Assembly: GCF_016887965.1 (NCBI RefSeq)
Contig: NZ_JAFDVD010000009.1
Span: forward strand, 1-64,000
Direction: 5' to 3'
Source of the DNA: Phycicoccus sonneratiae
GTDB lineage: Bacteria; Actinomycetota; Actinomycetes; Actinomycetales; Dermatophilaceae
DNA length: 64,000 nt
Position numbers and translations under genes: made by a program
Notes under the pieces: generated by a model
Databases searched by the model: none
Seen by the model: the letters and a program-made list of their open reading frames with translations, nothing else
Told to the model about the DNA's origin: nothing
Shown: positions 53,918-62,093 of the stretch, piece after piece
How the letters are laid out: the number at the start of each line of letters is the position of its first letter
How positions within the stretch are numbered: the stretch's first letter is position 1

Positions 53918-54689
53918 CCTCGAACGGCGCCGGGCCCTTGCCCTTGTCGACGAAGTGGCGCATGCCGGTGGCGCGGTCGCGGGTGGCGAACAGGCCGGCG
54001 AAGAGCGTGCGCTCGATCTCGAGCCCGGTCTCGAGGTCGACCTCGAGCCCGCGGTCGATGGCCTCCTTGGCCGCGCGCACGGCGTAGGCCGGACCGCCGA
54101 CGTAGCGCTCGACCAGCCCCCGCGCGGTGGCGTACACCTCGGCCGCCGGGACGACCCGGTCGACGAGGCCGATGGCCAGCGCCTCCTGCGCGTCGACGAA
54201 GCGTCCGGAGAACACGAGGTCCTTGGCCTTCGCCGGCCCGACGAGCCGGGCGAGGCGCTGCGTGCCACCGGCGCCGGGAATGATGCCGAGGGTGATCTCG
54301 GGCTGGCCGAGCTTCGCGTCGTCGGCGGCGACCCGCCAGTCGCACGCGAGCGCGACCTCGCACCCGCCGCCGAGCGCGTAGCCGGTGACGGCGGCGACGG
54401 TGGGCTTCGGGAGGCCGGCGAGGGCCTTCGTGAAGTCCTGGAGCAGGGCGGAGTGGTCGACCATGTCGGTGTACGACATCGTCTCCATCTCCTTGATGTC
54501 GGCGCCCGCGGCGAAGACCTTCTCGCCGCCGTAGACGACGACGGCCGCGACGTCGCGGCGCTCGGCGGCCTCGCGGCAGGCCGCGACGAGCCCGTGCTGG
54601 ATCTCGGCGTTGAGCGCGTTCATCGGCGGCCGGTCGAGCCGGATGGTCCCGATGCCGCCCTCGACCTCGAGGCGGACGAGGTCGGTCAC
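53910..54689 (-). CDS. enoyl-CoA hydratase/isomerase family protein
   Basis: A 259-residue crotonase-fold enzyme, likely hydrating enoyl-CoA in beta-oxidation. The oxyanion-hole motifs are FAAGADIKEM and ALGGGCEVALAC, and the two catalytic glutamates expected for hydratases fall in GGGCEVALACD and GQPEITLGIIPGAGG. The C-terminal helices end KGKGPAPFEGA. GTG 54689 overlaps the YbjN-like gene by GTGA. Substrate chain length cannot be told. Confidence 0.95.
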   Translation of the reverse strand: MTDLVRLEVEGGIGTIRLDRPPMNALNAEIQHGLVAACREAAERRDVAAVVVYGGEKVFAAGADIKEMETMSYTDMVDHSALLQDFTKALAGLPKPTVAAVTGYALGGGCEVALACDWRVAADDAKLGQPEITLGIIPGAGGTQRLARLVGPAKAKDLVFSGRFVDAQEALAIGLVDRVVPAAEVYATARGLVERYVGGPAYAVRAAKEAIDRGLEVDLETGLEIERTLFAGLFATRDRATGMRHFVDKGKGPAPFEGA

Positions 54690-55156
54690 TGCCCGTCCTC
54701 GATCGGCTGGCCGGTCTCGGGGTCGATGCCGAGGACCCTCTGGTGCCACAGGTGCACGCCGGAGAGGATGACCTGGATCGAGACCTGGACGAGGACGTTG
54801 AGGTCGGCCCCGGGCGTGACGACGTGCTCGCCGGTGACGACGAGCGTCGTGCCCGCGAGGCCGGTCTTCACGTGGTTCATGTGGAGGTTGATCTCGTTGC
54901 ACGTCTCGTGGAGCTTGAGCCGGTCGCCGGTCAGCTCGTCCTGGATCTGCCACTGGCCGAAGACCCGCATGACCTCGACGTCGCCCTCGGTGCAGCGGAC
55001 GAAGAGCTGCTGGTCGTTGACGGTGAAGGCCACGTCCCCGTCGCCGTCGATGTTCGGCGCGAGCCCGAGGTCGACGAGGACGTCGAGGACCCGGCCGCGC
55101 AGCGGGTGCTCGTTCGCGGGCGGCGGGAAGTTGGGCAGCGAGGTGGGGTCGGTCAT
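54686..55156 (-). CDS. YbjN-domain protein
   Basis: A 156-residue protein with an N-terminal Pro-rich segment and the YbjN/type III secretion chaperone-like fold (NIDGDGDVAFTVNDQQLFVR, QWQIQDELTGDRLKLHETCN, VVTGEHVVTPGADLNV). YbjN proteins are small helpers of unknown role, common in actinobacteria. ATG 55156 has TACCGT 6 nt upstream. It overlaps the enoyl-CoA hydratase gene by 4 nt, so both are made together. Confidence 0.85.
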   Translation of the reverse strand: MTDPTSLPNFPPPANEHPLRGRVLDVLVDLGLAPNIDGDGDVAFTVNDQQLFVRCTEGDVEVMRVFGQWQIQDELTGDRLKLHETCNEINLHMNHVKTGLAGTTLVVTGEHVVTPGADLNVLVQVSIQVILSGVHLWHQRVLGIDPETGQPIEDGQ

Positions 55157-55162
55157 GGGTCC

Positions 55163-55168
55163 ACGGTA
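55163..55168 (-). promoter_or_regulatory. -10 box of ybjN-like gene (leaderless)
   Basis: TACCGT, 6 nt before ATG 55156. Confidence 0.5.
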
Positions 55169-55340
55169 GCCACGGGCACCCACCGGCCGGGGGCCAGGGG
55201 CGGGTGGGTGCGCTGCACTCGTCGGGAGCGAGGTCGCCGCGGCGATGGATCCGGTAGTACATTCGCGGCCAGAGATGCGTGATGGTGCGTGACGGCGCCC
55301 GACCGCCACTGATTCCACGACTCGCGAGGAGACAGCGACG

Positions 55341-56756
55341 ATGACCGCGACCGAGACGACGACCACGCCGACGCACGACCCGGCCACCTACCGCCGGCTC
55401 CCGGCCACGAGCACCCCGGTCGATCCGGCCCGGGTCGAGTCCCTCCTCGCCGCCGAGTGGGACCGCTTCACGGCGAGCACCCCCGCGTCCGGCGAGCACA
55501 ACACCCGCGCCGCGCGGACCCTCCCGCTCGGGGTCACCTCCTCGTTCCAGCACTGGGACCCCTACCCCGTCTCGGTCGCCTCGGCCCGCGGGGCGTGGCT
55601 CACCGACGTCGACGGCCGCCGGATGCTCGACCTGTCGATGGGCTTCGGCGCGATGCTCGTCGGCCACCTCAACCCGGTCGTCGTCGAGCACGTGCAGCGT
55701 GCCCTCGCCGACACCGGCACCCTCTTCGTCACCCCGTCGCCGCAGGCCACCGAGATGAGCGAGCGGTTCTGCGAGCGCTTCGGGCTCGACATGATCCGGT
55801 TCACGAACTCCGGCACCGAGTCGCTGATGTACGCCATCCGCGCGGCCCGCGCCTACACCGGCCGCAAGGCGGTCGTGAAGATCGAGGGCGGCTACCACGG
55901 CGGCTACGACGCCCTCCAGGTCTCGGTCAAGCCCGACCTGGCGAACATCGGCCCGGCCGACGCGCCGGTCCCCGAGGTGCCCTTCGACGTCGAGGCCGGC
56001 ACCGTGCACGTCGTCCCCTACAACGACCTCGACCGGCTGGGCGCCGTCCTGCGCGAGCACGGCCGCGACGTCGCCGTCATGGTCGTCGAGCCGGTGGTCG
56101 AGAACCTCTCGATCGTCGTCCCCGACGCCGGCTACCTCGCGGGGGTGCGGCAGCTGTGCGACGAGCACGGCGTCGTCCTCCTCTTCGACGAGGTGAAGAC
56201 CGGCCTGACGGCCGGGTACGCCGGCGCCGCGCAGCGGCTCGGCGTCAAGCCCGACCTCATCACCCTCGCGAAGTCGATCGGCGGCGGCCTGCCGCTCGCG
56301 GCCTTCGGCGGCACCCGCGAGGTGATGGAGGTCGTCGTCGACGGCCGGATGGCCCACTTCGGCACCTACAACGGCAACCCCCTCGTCATGGCGGCCGCCA
56401 AGGCCGTCGACGAGATCTGCACCCGCGAGGCGCTCGCCGACACCGAGGCCATCAACGTCCGCGCGCTCTCGGCCATCGACGACGTCATCGACGAGTACGC
56501 CCTGCCGGCCCACACCGTCGGGCTCGGGGTCAAGGGCTGCGTCACGTGGTCGACGACGCCGGTGCGCACCTACCGCGACTACAAGGCCACCGACTTCGCG
56601 ATGGCCGAGCTGTCGTGGCTCTGGGGCGTCAACCGCAACATCCTCACCCCGCCCGGGCTCGACGAGCAGTGGCTCGTCTCGCTCGCCCACACCGACGACG
56701 ACATGGGCCTGCTCGTCGAGCACGTCACCGAGCTCGCCCGGGCGCTGCGCGCCTGA
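55341..56756 (+). CDS. class III aminotransferase (glutamate-1-semialdehyde aminomutase-like)
   Basis: A 471-residue PLP enzyme of aminotransferase class III. The N-terminal 70 residues vary; the core includes WLTDVDGRRMLDLSMGFGAM, RFTNSGTESLMYAIRAARAY (PLP phosphate), GGYHGGYDAL, VLLFDEVKTGL and the PLP lysine in ITLAKSIGGGLPL. The pattern is that of glutamate-1-semialdehyde aminomutase and related amino-acid aminotransferases; its surroundings are not heme genes, so it probably acts on another amine (inference). ATG has GAGGAGA 9 nt upstream. Confidence 0.9.
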   Translation: MTATETTTTPTHDPATYRRLPATSTPVDPARVESLLAAEWDRFTASTPASGEHNTRAARTLPLGVTSSFQHWDPYPVSVASARGAWLTDVDGRRMLDLSMGFGAMLVGHLNPVVVEHVQRALADTGTLFVTPSPQATEMSERFCERFGLDMIRFTNSGTESLMYAIRAARAYTGRKAVVKIEGGYHGGYDALQVSVKPDLANIGPADAPVPEVPFDVEAGTVHVVPYNDLDRLGAVLREHGRDVAVMVVEPVVENLSIVVPDAGYLAGVRQLCDEHGVVLLFDEVKTGLTAGYAGAAQRLGVKPDLITLAKSIGGGLPLAAFGGTREVMEVVVDGRMAHFGTYNGNPLVMAAAKAVDEICTREALADTEAINVRALSAIDDVIDEYALPAHTVGLGVKGCVTWSTTPVRTYRDYKATDFAMAELSWLWGVNRNILTPPGLDEQWLVSLAHTDDDMGLLVEHVTELARALRA

Positions 56757-56812
56757 GCCCACCGACCGTCCCGACCTCGCCGACCGCCCCACGCCGCCCC
56801 CGTCCGCCGGGC

Positions 56813-56818
56813 TAGGGT
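56813..56818 (+). promoter_or_regulatory. glgX: -10 box of glgX (leaderless)
   Basis: TAGGGT, 6 nt before GTG 56825. Confidence 0.5.
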
Positions 56819-56824
56819 CCTGCC

Positions 56825-58954
56825 GTGCCGTCCCGCCTGCGCCCCGCCGGGCCGCCGTCCCGCGACCTCCCGCCGCCCCCCGGCGTGACGCTCGTCCCGG
56901 GCGGCGCCGAGGTCGCCGTGTACGCCGGGCACGCCGACGGCGTGGAGGTGGCGCTCTTCGAGCCCGGCGACGTGGCCGGCGGGAGCGAGCGCCGCGTCGC
57001 CCTCGCCGAGCGGGCGCACGGCTGGTGGTTCGGGTTCGTGCCCGGGATGGCCGCCGGGCAGCGCTACGGGCTGCGCGTCGACGGCCCGTGGGACCCCGAA
57101 CGCGGGCTGCTCCACAACTCCGCCAAGCTCCTCCTCGACCCCTACGCGGGGGCGCTCGAGGGCGGGGTCACGTGGGGCCCCGAGGTGTACGGGCACGCGG
57201 TCGACGCGTCGTGGCACGGCGAGCTCGAGCAGCGCTCGGACCTCGACAGCCGCGGGGCGGTGCCGCGCGGCGTCGTCGTCGACCACGCCTTCGACTGGGG
57301 CGACGACACCCCGCCCGGACGCTCGCGCAGCGAGACCGTCGTCTACGAGGCCCACGTCCGCAACCAGACGATGCTCCACCCCGGGGTCCCGGAGCACCTG
57401 CGGGGCACGTACGCCGGTCTCGCGCACCCGGCCTCGGTCGAGCACCTCACCTCGCTCGGCGTCACCGCCGTCGAGCTGCTGCCCGTCCACGCCTTCACCC
57501 ACGAGCCGCACCTCGTGCGCCGCGGCATGCCGAACCACTGGGGGTACAACACCCTCGGGTTCATGGCGCCGCACGCCCCGTACGCCGCGGCCCGCGACCC
57601 CCAGGGTGTCGTCGACGAGGTCAAGGGCATGGTCAAGCTGCTCCACGCGGCCGGGCTCGAGGTGATCCTCGACGTCGTCTACAACCACACCGCCGAGCAG
57701 TCCCGAGCGGGTGCGTCGCTGTCCTGGCGCGGTCTCGACCAGCGGGCCTACTACCGCCTCGACGAGCGCGGCCGCGACATCGACGTCACCGGGTGCGGCA
57801 ACACCCTCGACCTGCGCCACCCCGTCGTCTGCCGGATGGTCCTCGACAGCCTGCGCCACTGGGTGCAGGAGTACCACGTCGACGGCTTCCGCTTCGACCT
57901 CGCCGTGGCCCTCGGGCGCGGGCGGGGGGACGACTTCGACCCCGACCACCCGTTCCTCGTCGCGCTGCGCACCGACCCCGTGCTCTCGCGGGTCACGCTC
58001 GTCGCCGAGCCGTGGGACCTCGGGATGCACGGCTGGCGCACCGGGCAGTTCCCCCCGCCGTTCCTCGAGTGGAACGACCGCTTCCGCGACACCGTCCGCC
58101 GGTTCTGGGTCGGGGACGTCCGTGCCACCGCCCACGGGCAGCCCGCGCACGACGCCCGCGAGCTCGCCACCCGGCTCACCGGCTCGCGCGACCTCTTCGG
58201 CGCCCGCGACCGGGGCCCGACCGCATCCGTCAACTTCGTCACCGCCCACGACGGCTTCACCCTCGCCGACCTCGTGTCCTACGACCACAAGCACAACGAG
58301 GCCAACGGCGAGGACAACAACGACGGCTCGAACGGCAACGGGTCGTGGAACCACGGCACCGAGGGCCCGACCGACGACGCCGCCGTGCAGGCGCGGCGCT
58401 CACGGGCCCTGCGCAACCTCCTCGGCACGCTGCTCCTCTCCTCCGGCGTCCCGATGCTCACCGCCGGCGACGAGATGGGCCGCACGCAGGGCGGCAACAA
58501 CAACCCCTACTGCCAGGACAACGAGGTGACCTGGCTCGACTGGGGCCTCGCCCCGTGGCAGGAGGACCTGCTCGCGACGACCCGTCACCTGCTCGCCGTG
58601 CGGCGCGCCCTCCCGGTGCTGCGCCGCCGGGTCTGGCTGCTCGGGCGCCCGGTCGACGACGACGGCACCCTCGACGTCCAGTGGTACGCCGCCGACGGCC
58701 TCCCGATGGGCGACCGCTGGCACGGCGAGGGCACCCGGCTGCTCCAGATGGCCCTGGCCCCCGCCGAGGGCGCACCCGACGGCGCCCTGCTCGTCGTCAA
58801 CGGCACCGACCGGGAGGTCGAGGTGACCCTCCCCCACGGCACCTCGGCGCGCCTGCTCTGGGACAGCGCCGACGAGCGCCCGCGCGCCGACGACGAGCCG
58901 GTGTCGGGCGCCGTGACGTTGGCCCCCACCTCGCTGCGCGTCTACGCCACCTGA
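56825..58954 (+). CDS. glgX: glycogen debranching enzyme
   Basis: Isoamylase-type enzyme that removes alpha-1,6 branches from phosphorylase-limited glycogen. The 709-residue protein has an N-terminal CBM48 domain (VAVYAGHADGVEVALFEPGD) and a GH13 barrel: region I VILDVVYNHTAE, the nucleophile in VDGFRFDLAVAL, the acid/base in TLVAEPWDLG, and the transition-state Asp in FVTAHDGFTL; C-terminal beta domain. GTG 56825 is set by TAGGGT 6 nt upstream. It works with glgP at the right edge. Confidence 0.97.
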   Translation: MPSRLRPAGPPSRDLPPPPGVTLVPGGAEVAVYAGHADGVEVALFEPGDVAGGSERRVALAERAHGWWFGFVPGMAAGQRYGLRVDGPWDPERGLLHNSAKLLLDPYAGALEGGVTWGPEVYGHAVDASWHGELEQRSDLDSRGAVPRGVVVDHAFDWGDDTPPGRSRSETVVYEAHVRNQTMLHPGVPEHLRGTYAGLAHPASVEHLTSLGVTAVELLPVHAFTHEPHLVRRGMPNHWGYNTLGFMAPHAPYAAARDPQGVVDEVKGMVKLLHAAGLEVILDVVYNHTAEQSRAGASLSWRGLDQRAYYRLDERGRDIDVTGCGNTLDLRHPVVCRMVLDSLRHWVQEYHVDGFRFDLAVALGRGRGDDFDPDHPFLVALRTDPVLSRVTLVAEPWDLGMHGWRTGQFPPPFLEWNDRFRDTVRRFWVGDVRATAHGQPAHDARELATRLTGSRDLFGARDRGPTASVNFVTAHDGFTLADLVSYDHKHNEANGEDNNDGSNGNGSWNHGTEGPTDDAAVQARRSRALRNLLGTLLLSSGVPMLTAGDEMGRTQGGNNNPYCQDNEVTWLDWGLAPWQEDLLATTRHLLAVRRALPVLRRRVWLLGRPVDDDGTLDVQWYAADGLPMGDRWHGEGTRLLQMALAPAEGAPDGALLVVNGTDREVEVTLPHGTSARLLWDSADERPRADDEPVSGAVTLAPTSLRVYAT

Positions 58955-59022
58955 CACCGGGCCACCGCGCGACTCACAGGTGGCCCTCAGCGGCGCCTCC
59001 CGGCGTGTCGCGCGACCGGTCC

Positions 59023-59028
59023 TAGACT
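59023..59028 (+). promoter_or_regulatory. -10 box of the PhyH-like gene
   Basis: TAGACT, 39 nt before the ATG at 59068, giving a leader of about 33 nt with a GAGGAG ribosome site at 59053-59058. This gene is not leaderless. Confidence 0.5.
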
Positions 59029-59067
59029 GGCCGGAGACCGTGATCCCGACCCGAGGAGCTACCGAGC

Positions 59068-59958
59068 ATGACCGCGACCGCGCCCGCCCCCACGGGCTTC
59101 GAGCCGCTCGACCCGGCGATCCGCGAGCAGTACGACCGTGACGGCTTCGTCGTCATCAAGGGCGCGCTGCCCGAGGCGGACCGCGCGTACTTCGAGGACG
59201 CCGTCGACCGGATCTACGCCGAGGAGGAGGCCGCCGGCGAGCTGCGCCCCGACAAGTCGATCCACGTCATGGGCTGGCTGCACAAGGACCCGCGCTTCCC
59301 CGAGCTGCTCACCTGGCCCACGACCTTCCCCTACATCTGGGGGAACATGGGCTGGAACATCTACACCCACCACAACCACATCGACGTCAACCCCCCGAAG
59401 GACGAGCCGCCCTTCTGGAACTGGCACCAGGACGGGTACCGGCAGAACTCCGACCTCGACATGGACGTCCGCCCGATGTTCATGACGAAGATCTGCTACG
59501 CGCTGACCGACCTCTCCGAGCCGGGGTACGGCAACACCAAGGTCATCCCGGGCAGCCACAAGAACAACACCCTCGCCGGCCGCCCCGAGAAGCCGGGCGA
59601 CCCGATCATCGAGCCCGAGGGCGCCGTCGAGGTCTGCCTCGAGCCGGGCGACGCGTTCATCTTCGACCGCCGCATCTGGCACAGCCGGTCGATGAACAAG
59701 AGCGAGCGCACCCGCAAGCTGATGTTCATCGGCTACACCTACCGCTGGATCCGCCCCCTCGACGAGGACGTCGCCGACCAGGACTCCGAGTGGTTCCAGA
59801 ACCTCTCGCCGCTGCACCAGCAGCTGCTCGGCTACGGCCCGGACCACGCCTCGTTCTGGGGCATCAAGCAGTCCGGCTGGATCGACTACGAGATCCCGCT
59901 GGCCGCCGAGCTCAAGGAGCGGGGCCTGCTCGACCGGGCCATCCCGTACCTGCGCTGA
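59068..59958 (+). CDS. phytanoyl-CoA dioxygenase-family (PhyH) protein
   Basis: A 296-residue Fe(II)/2-oxoglutarate oxygenase of the PhyH/ectoine hydroxylase family. Iron ligands are the H-x-D in FWNWHQDGYRQN and the distal His in IFDRRIWHSRS, and the 2-oxoglutarate Arg lies after it. The internal FVVIKGALPEADRAYFEDAV is typical. The substrate is unknown: possible targets are ectoine, mitomycin-type or fatty acid. ATG with GAGGAG. Followed by a strong terminator. Confidence 0.93.
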   Translation: MTATAPAPTGFEPLDPAIREQYDRDGFVVIKGALPEADRAYFEDAVDRIYAEEEAAGELRPDKSIHVMGWLHKDPRFPELLTWPTTFPYIWGNMGWNIYTHHNHIDVNPPKDEPPFWNWHQDGYRQNSDLDMDVRPMFMTKICYALTDLSEPGYGNTKVIPGSHKNNTLAGRPEKPGDPIIEPEGAVEVCLEPGDAFIFDRRIWHSRSMNKSERTRKLMFIGYTYRWIRPLDEDVADQDSEWFQNLSPLHQQLLGYGPDHASFWGIKQSGWIDYEIPLAAELKERGLLDRAIPYLR

Positions 59959-59972
59959 GCCCGTCCGCCGCA

Positions 59973-60012
59973 CGACGAGGCCCCCGGACCACGCGGTCCG
60001 GGGGCCTCGTCG
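59973..60012. terminator. bidirectional terminator hairpin
   Basis: CGACGAGGCCCCCGGACC pairs with GGTCCGGGGGCCTCGTCG (18-bp perfect stem, 4-nt loop). It lies between the convergent PhyH gene and 60017-60577. Confidence 0.85.
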
Positions 60013-60016
60013 GGGG

Positions 60017-60577
60017 TCAGGCGGTGGTGAGGGCCCCGGCCCGAGCGACCCGGAAGACCATGACGACGGTGAGGACCCCGACGACGGCCTCGGCGAGCCT
60101 CGCGGCCAGCCAGAGGAGGGTGACCGGCGCCGCGAGCGGCGAGTCGCTCGTCACGAGGAAGATGCTCGGGTCGGCGAGCAGCAACAGCACACCGACGACG
60201 AGGGCGGCGACCCGCAGGCGCGGGCCCCAGCGCTGGACGTCGGGATGCCCCGCCGCCGCCTCCTGCACGCCGGTGACGAGCCCGTAGAGCACGCCCGCGA
60301 AGACCACGGCCTGGACGACGAGGGCCGCGACGAGCAGCGGCTGGCCCACCGACTGCAGCGGCGTGCCCGTGACGAGCGAGACCGGGACACCGACCAGCGC
60401 GGCCGAGCGGGCCAGGACGAACCCGCGGGCCACGCCCTGCGCCCCGGTGAGCGCCACGACGAGCCAGACGTAGCCGACGACGTCCGGCAGGACGTCCCAC
60501 AGGGCGACGCCGCTCCCGATGCGGAGGTCGAGGACGACGAGGAGCAGGCCCCACGGGGCCCAGGGGAAGCGCTGCAC
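60017..60577 (-). CDS. polytopic membrane protein of unknown function
   Basis: A 186-residue protein with five or six membrane segments (GLLLVVLDLRIGSGVALW-DVL, VGYVWLVVALTGAQGVARG, QPLLVAALVVQAVVFAGVL, LRVAALVVGVLLLLADPSI, VVGVLTVVMVFRVAR). No family recognised. GTG 60577 is set by TAGGGT 6 nt upstream. It is divergent from the 2-hydroxy-acid dehydrogenase gene, 76 bp away. Confidence 0.78.
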   Translation of the reverse strand: MQRFPWAPWGLLLVVLDLRIGSGVALWDVLPDVVGYVWLVVALTGAQGVARGFVLARSAALVGVPVSLVTGTPLQSVGQPLLVAALVVQAVVFAGVLYGLVTGVQEAAAGHPDVQRWGPRLRVAALVVGVLLLLADPSIFLVTSDSPLAAPVTLLWLAARLAEAVVGVLTVVMVFRVARAGALTTA

Positions 60578-60583
60578 ACCGGC

Positions 60584-60589
60584 ACCCTA
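60584..60589 (-). promoter_or_regulatory. -10 box of the membrane protein gene (leaderless)
   Basis: TAGGGT, 6 nt before GTG 60577. Confidence 0.5.
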
Positions 60590-60640
60590 CGGGCCGGGAG
60601 GCGCTGCGCCGGCCGGGTACCGCCGAGCGGCCGCTTCGGG

Positions 60641-60646
60641 TAGACA
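60641..60646 (+). promoter_or_regulatory. -10 box of the 2-hydroxy-acid dehydrogenase gene
   Basis: TAGACA, 7 nt before GTG 60654. Confidence 0.45.
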
Positions 60647-60653
60647 GGCGGTC

Positions 60654-61973
60654 GTGACGGGACGGGTGGAGCAGGTGGCCGAGGGCATCGGGCGGGTCGC
60701 GCAGTCGGCCATCTACCGGGCGGGCTCCTTCGGGCGCCGACCGGCCGTCCCCACCGACGGCGACCGGCTGGAGGCGGCGGCGGAGCGGACGATGTCGCGC
60801 CGAGGGTTCGCCTACGTCGCGGGGTCGGCCGGGGGCGAGGCGACGGCCCGCGCGAACCGGGATGCCTTCGGTCGCTGGCGGGTCGTGCCCCGGATGCTCG
60901 TCGACACCTCGCAGCGCGACCTGTCGGTCGAGCTGCTCGGCCGGCGGCACCCGAGCCCGCTGCTCGTCTCGCCCATCGGGGTCCTCTCCGCAGCACACCG
61001 CGACGCCGACCTCGCAGTCGCCCGAGCCGCGCGATCCGCTTCCGTCACAACGGTGCTCAGCACCCAGGCCTCGGTGCCGATGGAGGAGGTCGCGGCGACC
61101 CTCGGTGGCAGCGGCTTCTGGTACCAGCTGTACTGGAGCCGCGACGACGACCTCGCCGCCAGCCTCGTGCAGCGCGCCGAGGCCTGCGGCGCCGAGGCGC
61201 TCGTCGTCACCCTCGACACCGCCTACCTCGGCTGGCGCCCGCGCGACCTCGACCTCGGGCACCTGCCGTTCGCCCGCGGCGAGGGCATCGCGCAGTACAC
61301 CTCCGACCCGGTCTTCCGGCGGCTCGTCGAGGGACGGGTGGCCGCGGCGGCCGCCGCCGAGCCCGCGCCGCAGCCGCGCCCGACCCCGGCCGCCGTCCGC
61401 ACCCTGCTCTCGATGAGCCGCAACCACCCCGGCAGCACCCGCGAGAACGTCACGTCACCGGTCCCCCGGGCCGCCGTCGAGACCTTCCTCGACGTCTTCA
61501 GCCGCCCCTCGCTCACCTGGGACGACCTGCCGCGGCTGCGCGAGCTCACCTCCCTGCCGGTGGTGCTGAAGGGCGTGCTCCACCCCGACGACGCCCGACG
61601 CGCCGCCGACGCCGGCGTCGACGCCGTGTGGGTCTCGAACCACGGTGGGCGGCAGGTCGACCGGTCGGTCGGGGCGCTCGACGCGCTGCCGGGCGTCGTC
61701 GACGCCCTGCGCACGGCGGGCTCCGACCTGCCCGTCCTCCTCGACAGCGGCGTCCGCTCCGGCGCCGACGCCTTCGTCGCCCTGGCCCTCGGCGCCACGG
61801 CGGTCGGCATCGGGCGTCCGCACGTCTACGGCCTCGCGATCGCCGGGCAGGAGGGGGTCGAGGAGGTCCTGCGCAACGTCCTCGCCGAGCTCGACCTCAC
61901 CCTCGCCCTCACCGGGTGCCGCACCCTCGCCGACGTCACCCGCGAGCGCCTCGTCCCCGCGCCCGGATCCTGA
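60654..61973 (+). CDS. FMN-dependent 2-hydroxy-acid dehydrogenase/oxidase
   Basis: A 439-residue FMN-dependent alpha-hydroxy-acid-oxidising enzyme (lactate dehydrogenase, glycolate oxidase or lactate monooxygenase family). The FMN and substrate motifs are FAYVAGSAGGEATARAN, TLDTAYLGWRPRDLDLG, LPVVLKGVLHPDDARRA with the FMN lysine, and the catalytic SNHGGRQVDRS. A loop insert around residues 205-260 (AAAAAEPAPQPRPTP) suggests the lactate-2-monooxygenase subgroup, but the insert is low complexity. GTG 60654. Likely uses lactate or a related hydroxy acid. Confidence 0.88.
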   Translation: MTGRVEQVAEGIGRVAQSAIYRAGSFGRRPAVPTDGDRLEAAAERTMSRRGFAYVAGSAGGEATARANRDAFGRWRVVPRMLVDTSQRDLSVELLGRRHPSPLLVSPIGVLSAAHRDADLAVARAARSASVTTVLSTQASVPMEEVAATLGGSGFWYQLYWSRDDDLAASLVQRAEACGAEALVVTLDTAYLGWRPRDLDLGHLPFARGEGIAQYTSDPVFRRLVEGRVAAAAAAEPAPQPRPTPAAVRTLLSMSRNHPGSTRENVTSPVPRAAVETFLDVFSRPSLTWDDLPRLRELTSLPVVLKGVLHPDDARRAADAGVDAVWVSNHGGRQVDRSVGALDALPGVVDALRTAGSDLPVLLDSGVRSGADAFVALALGATAVGIGRPHVYGLAIAGQEGVEEVLRNVLAELDLTLALTGCRTLADVTRERLVPAPGS

Positions 61974-62001
61974 CCGTCCCCCTGCGCGCCCCGCCGAAGT
62001 G

Positions 62002-62032
62002 TGCAAGCGTTTCCGCACCACGCCGCTACCCT
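62002..62032 (+). promoter_or_regulatory. glgP: glgP promoter region with LacI-type operator
   Basis: TGCAAGCGTTTCCG (62002-62015) fits the LacI/GalR-family consensus TGNAANCGNTTNCA at 13 of 14 positions. TACCCT at 62027-62032 is the -10 box. The operator overlaps the place of the -35, so binding should block glgP. No LacI-type gene is in the window. Confidence 0.6.
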
Positions 62033-62093
62033 GTCCAGCGCACCACCGTCGCTGCGTCAGCTCCACCCGCCCGGCCCCCGAAGGACCAGCCCG

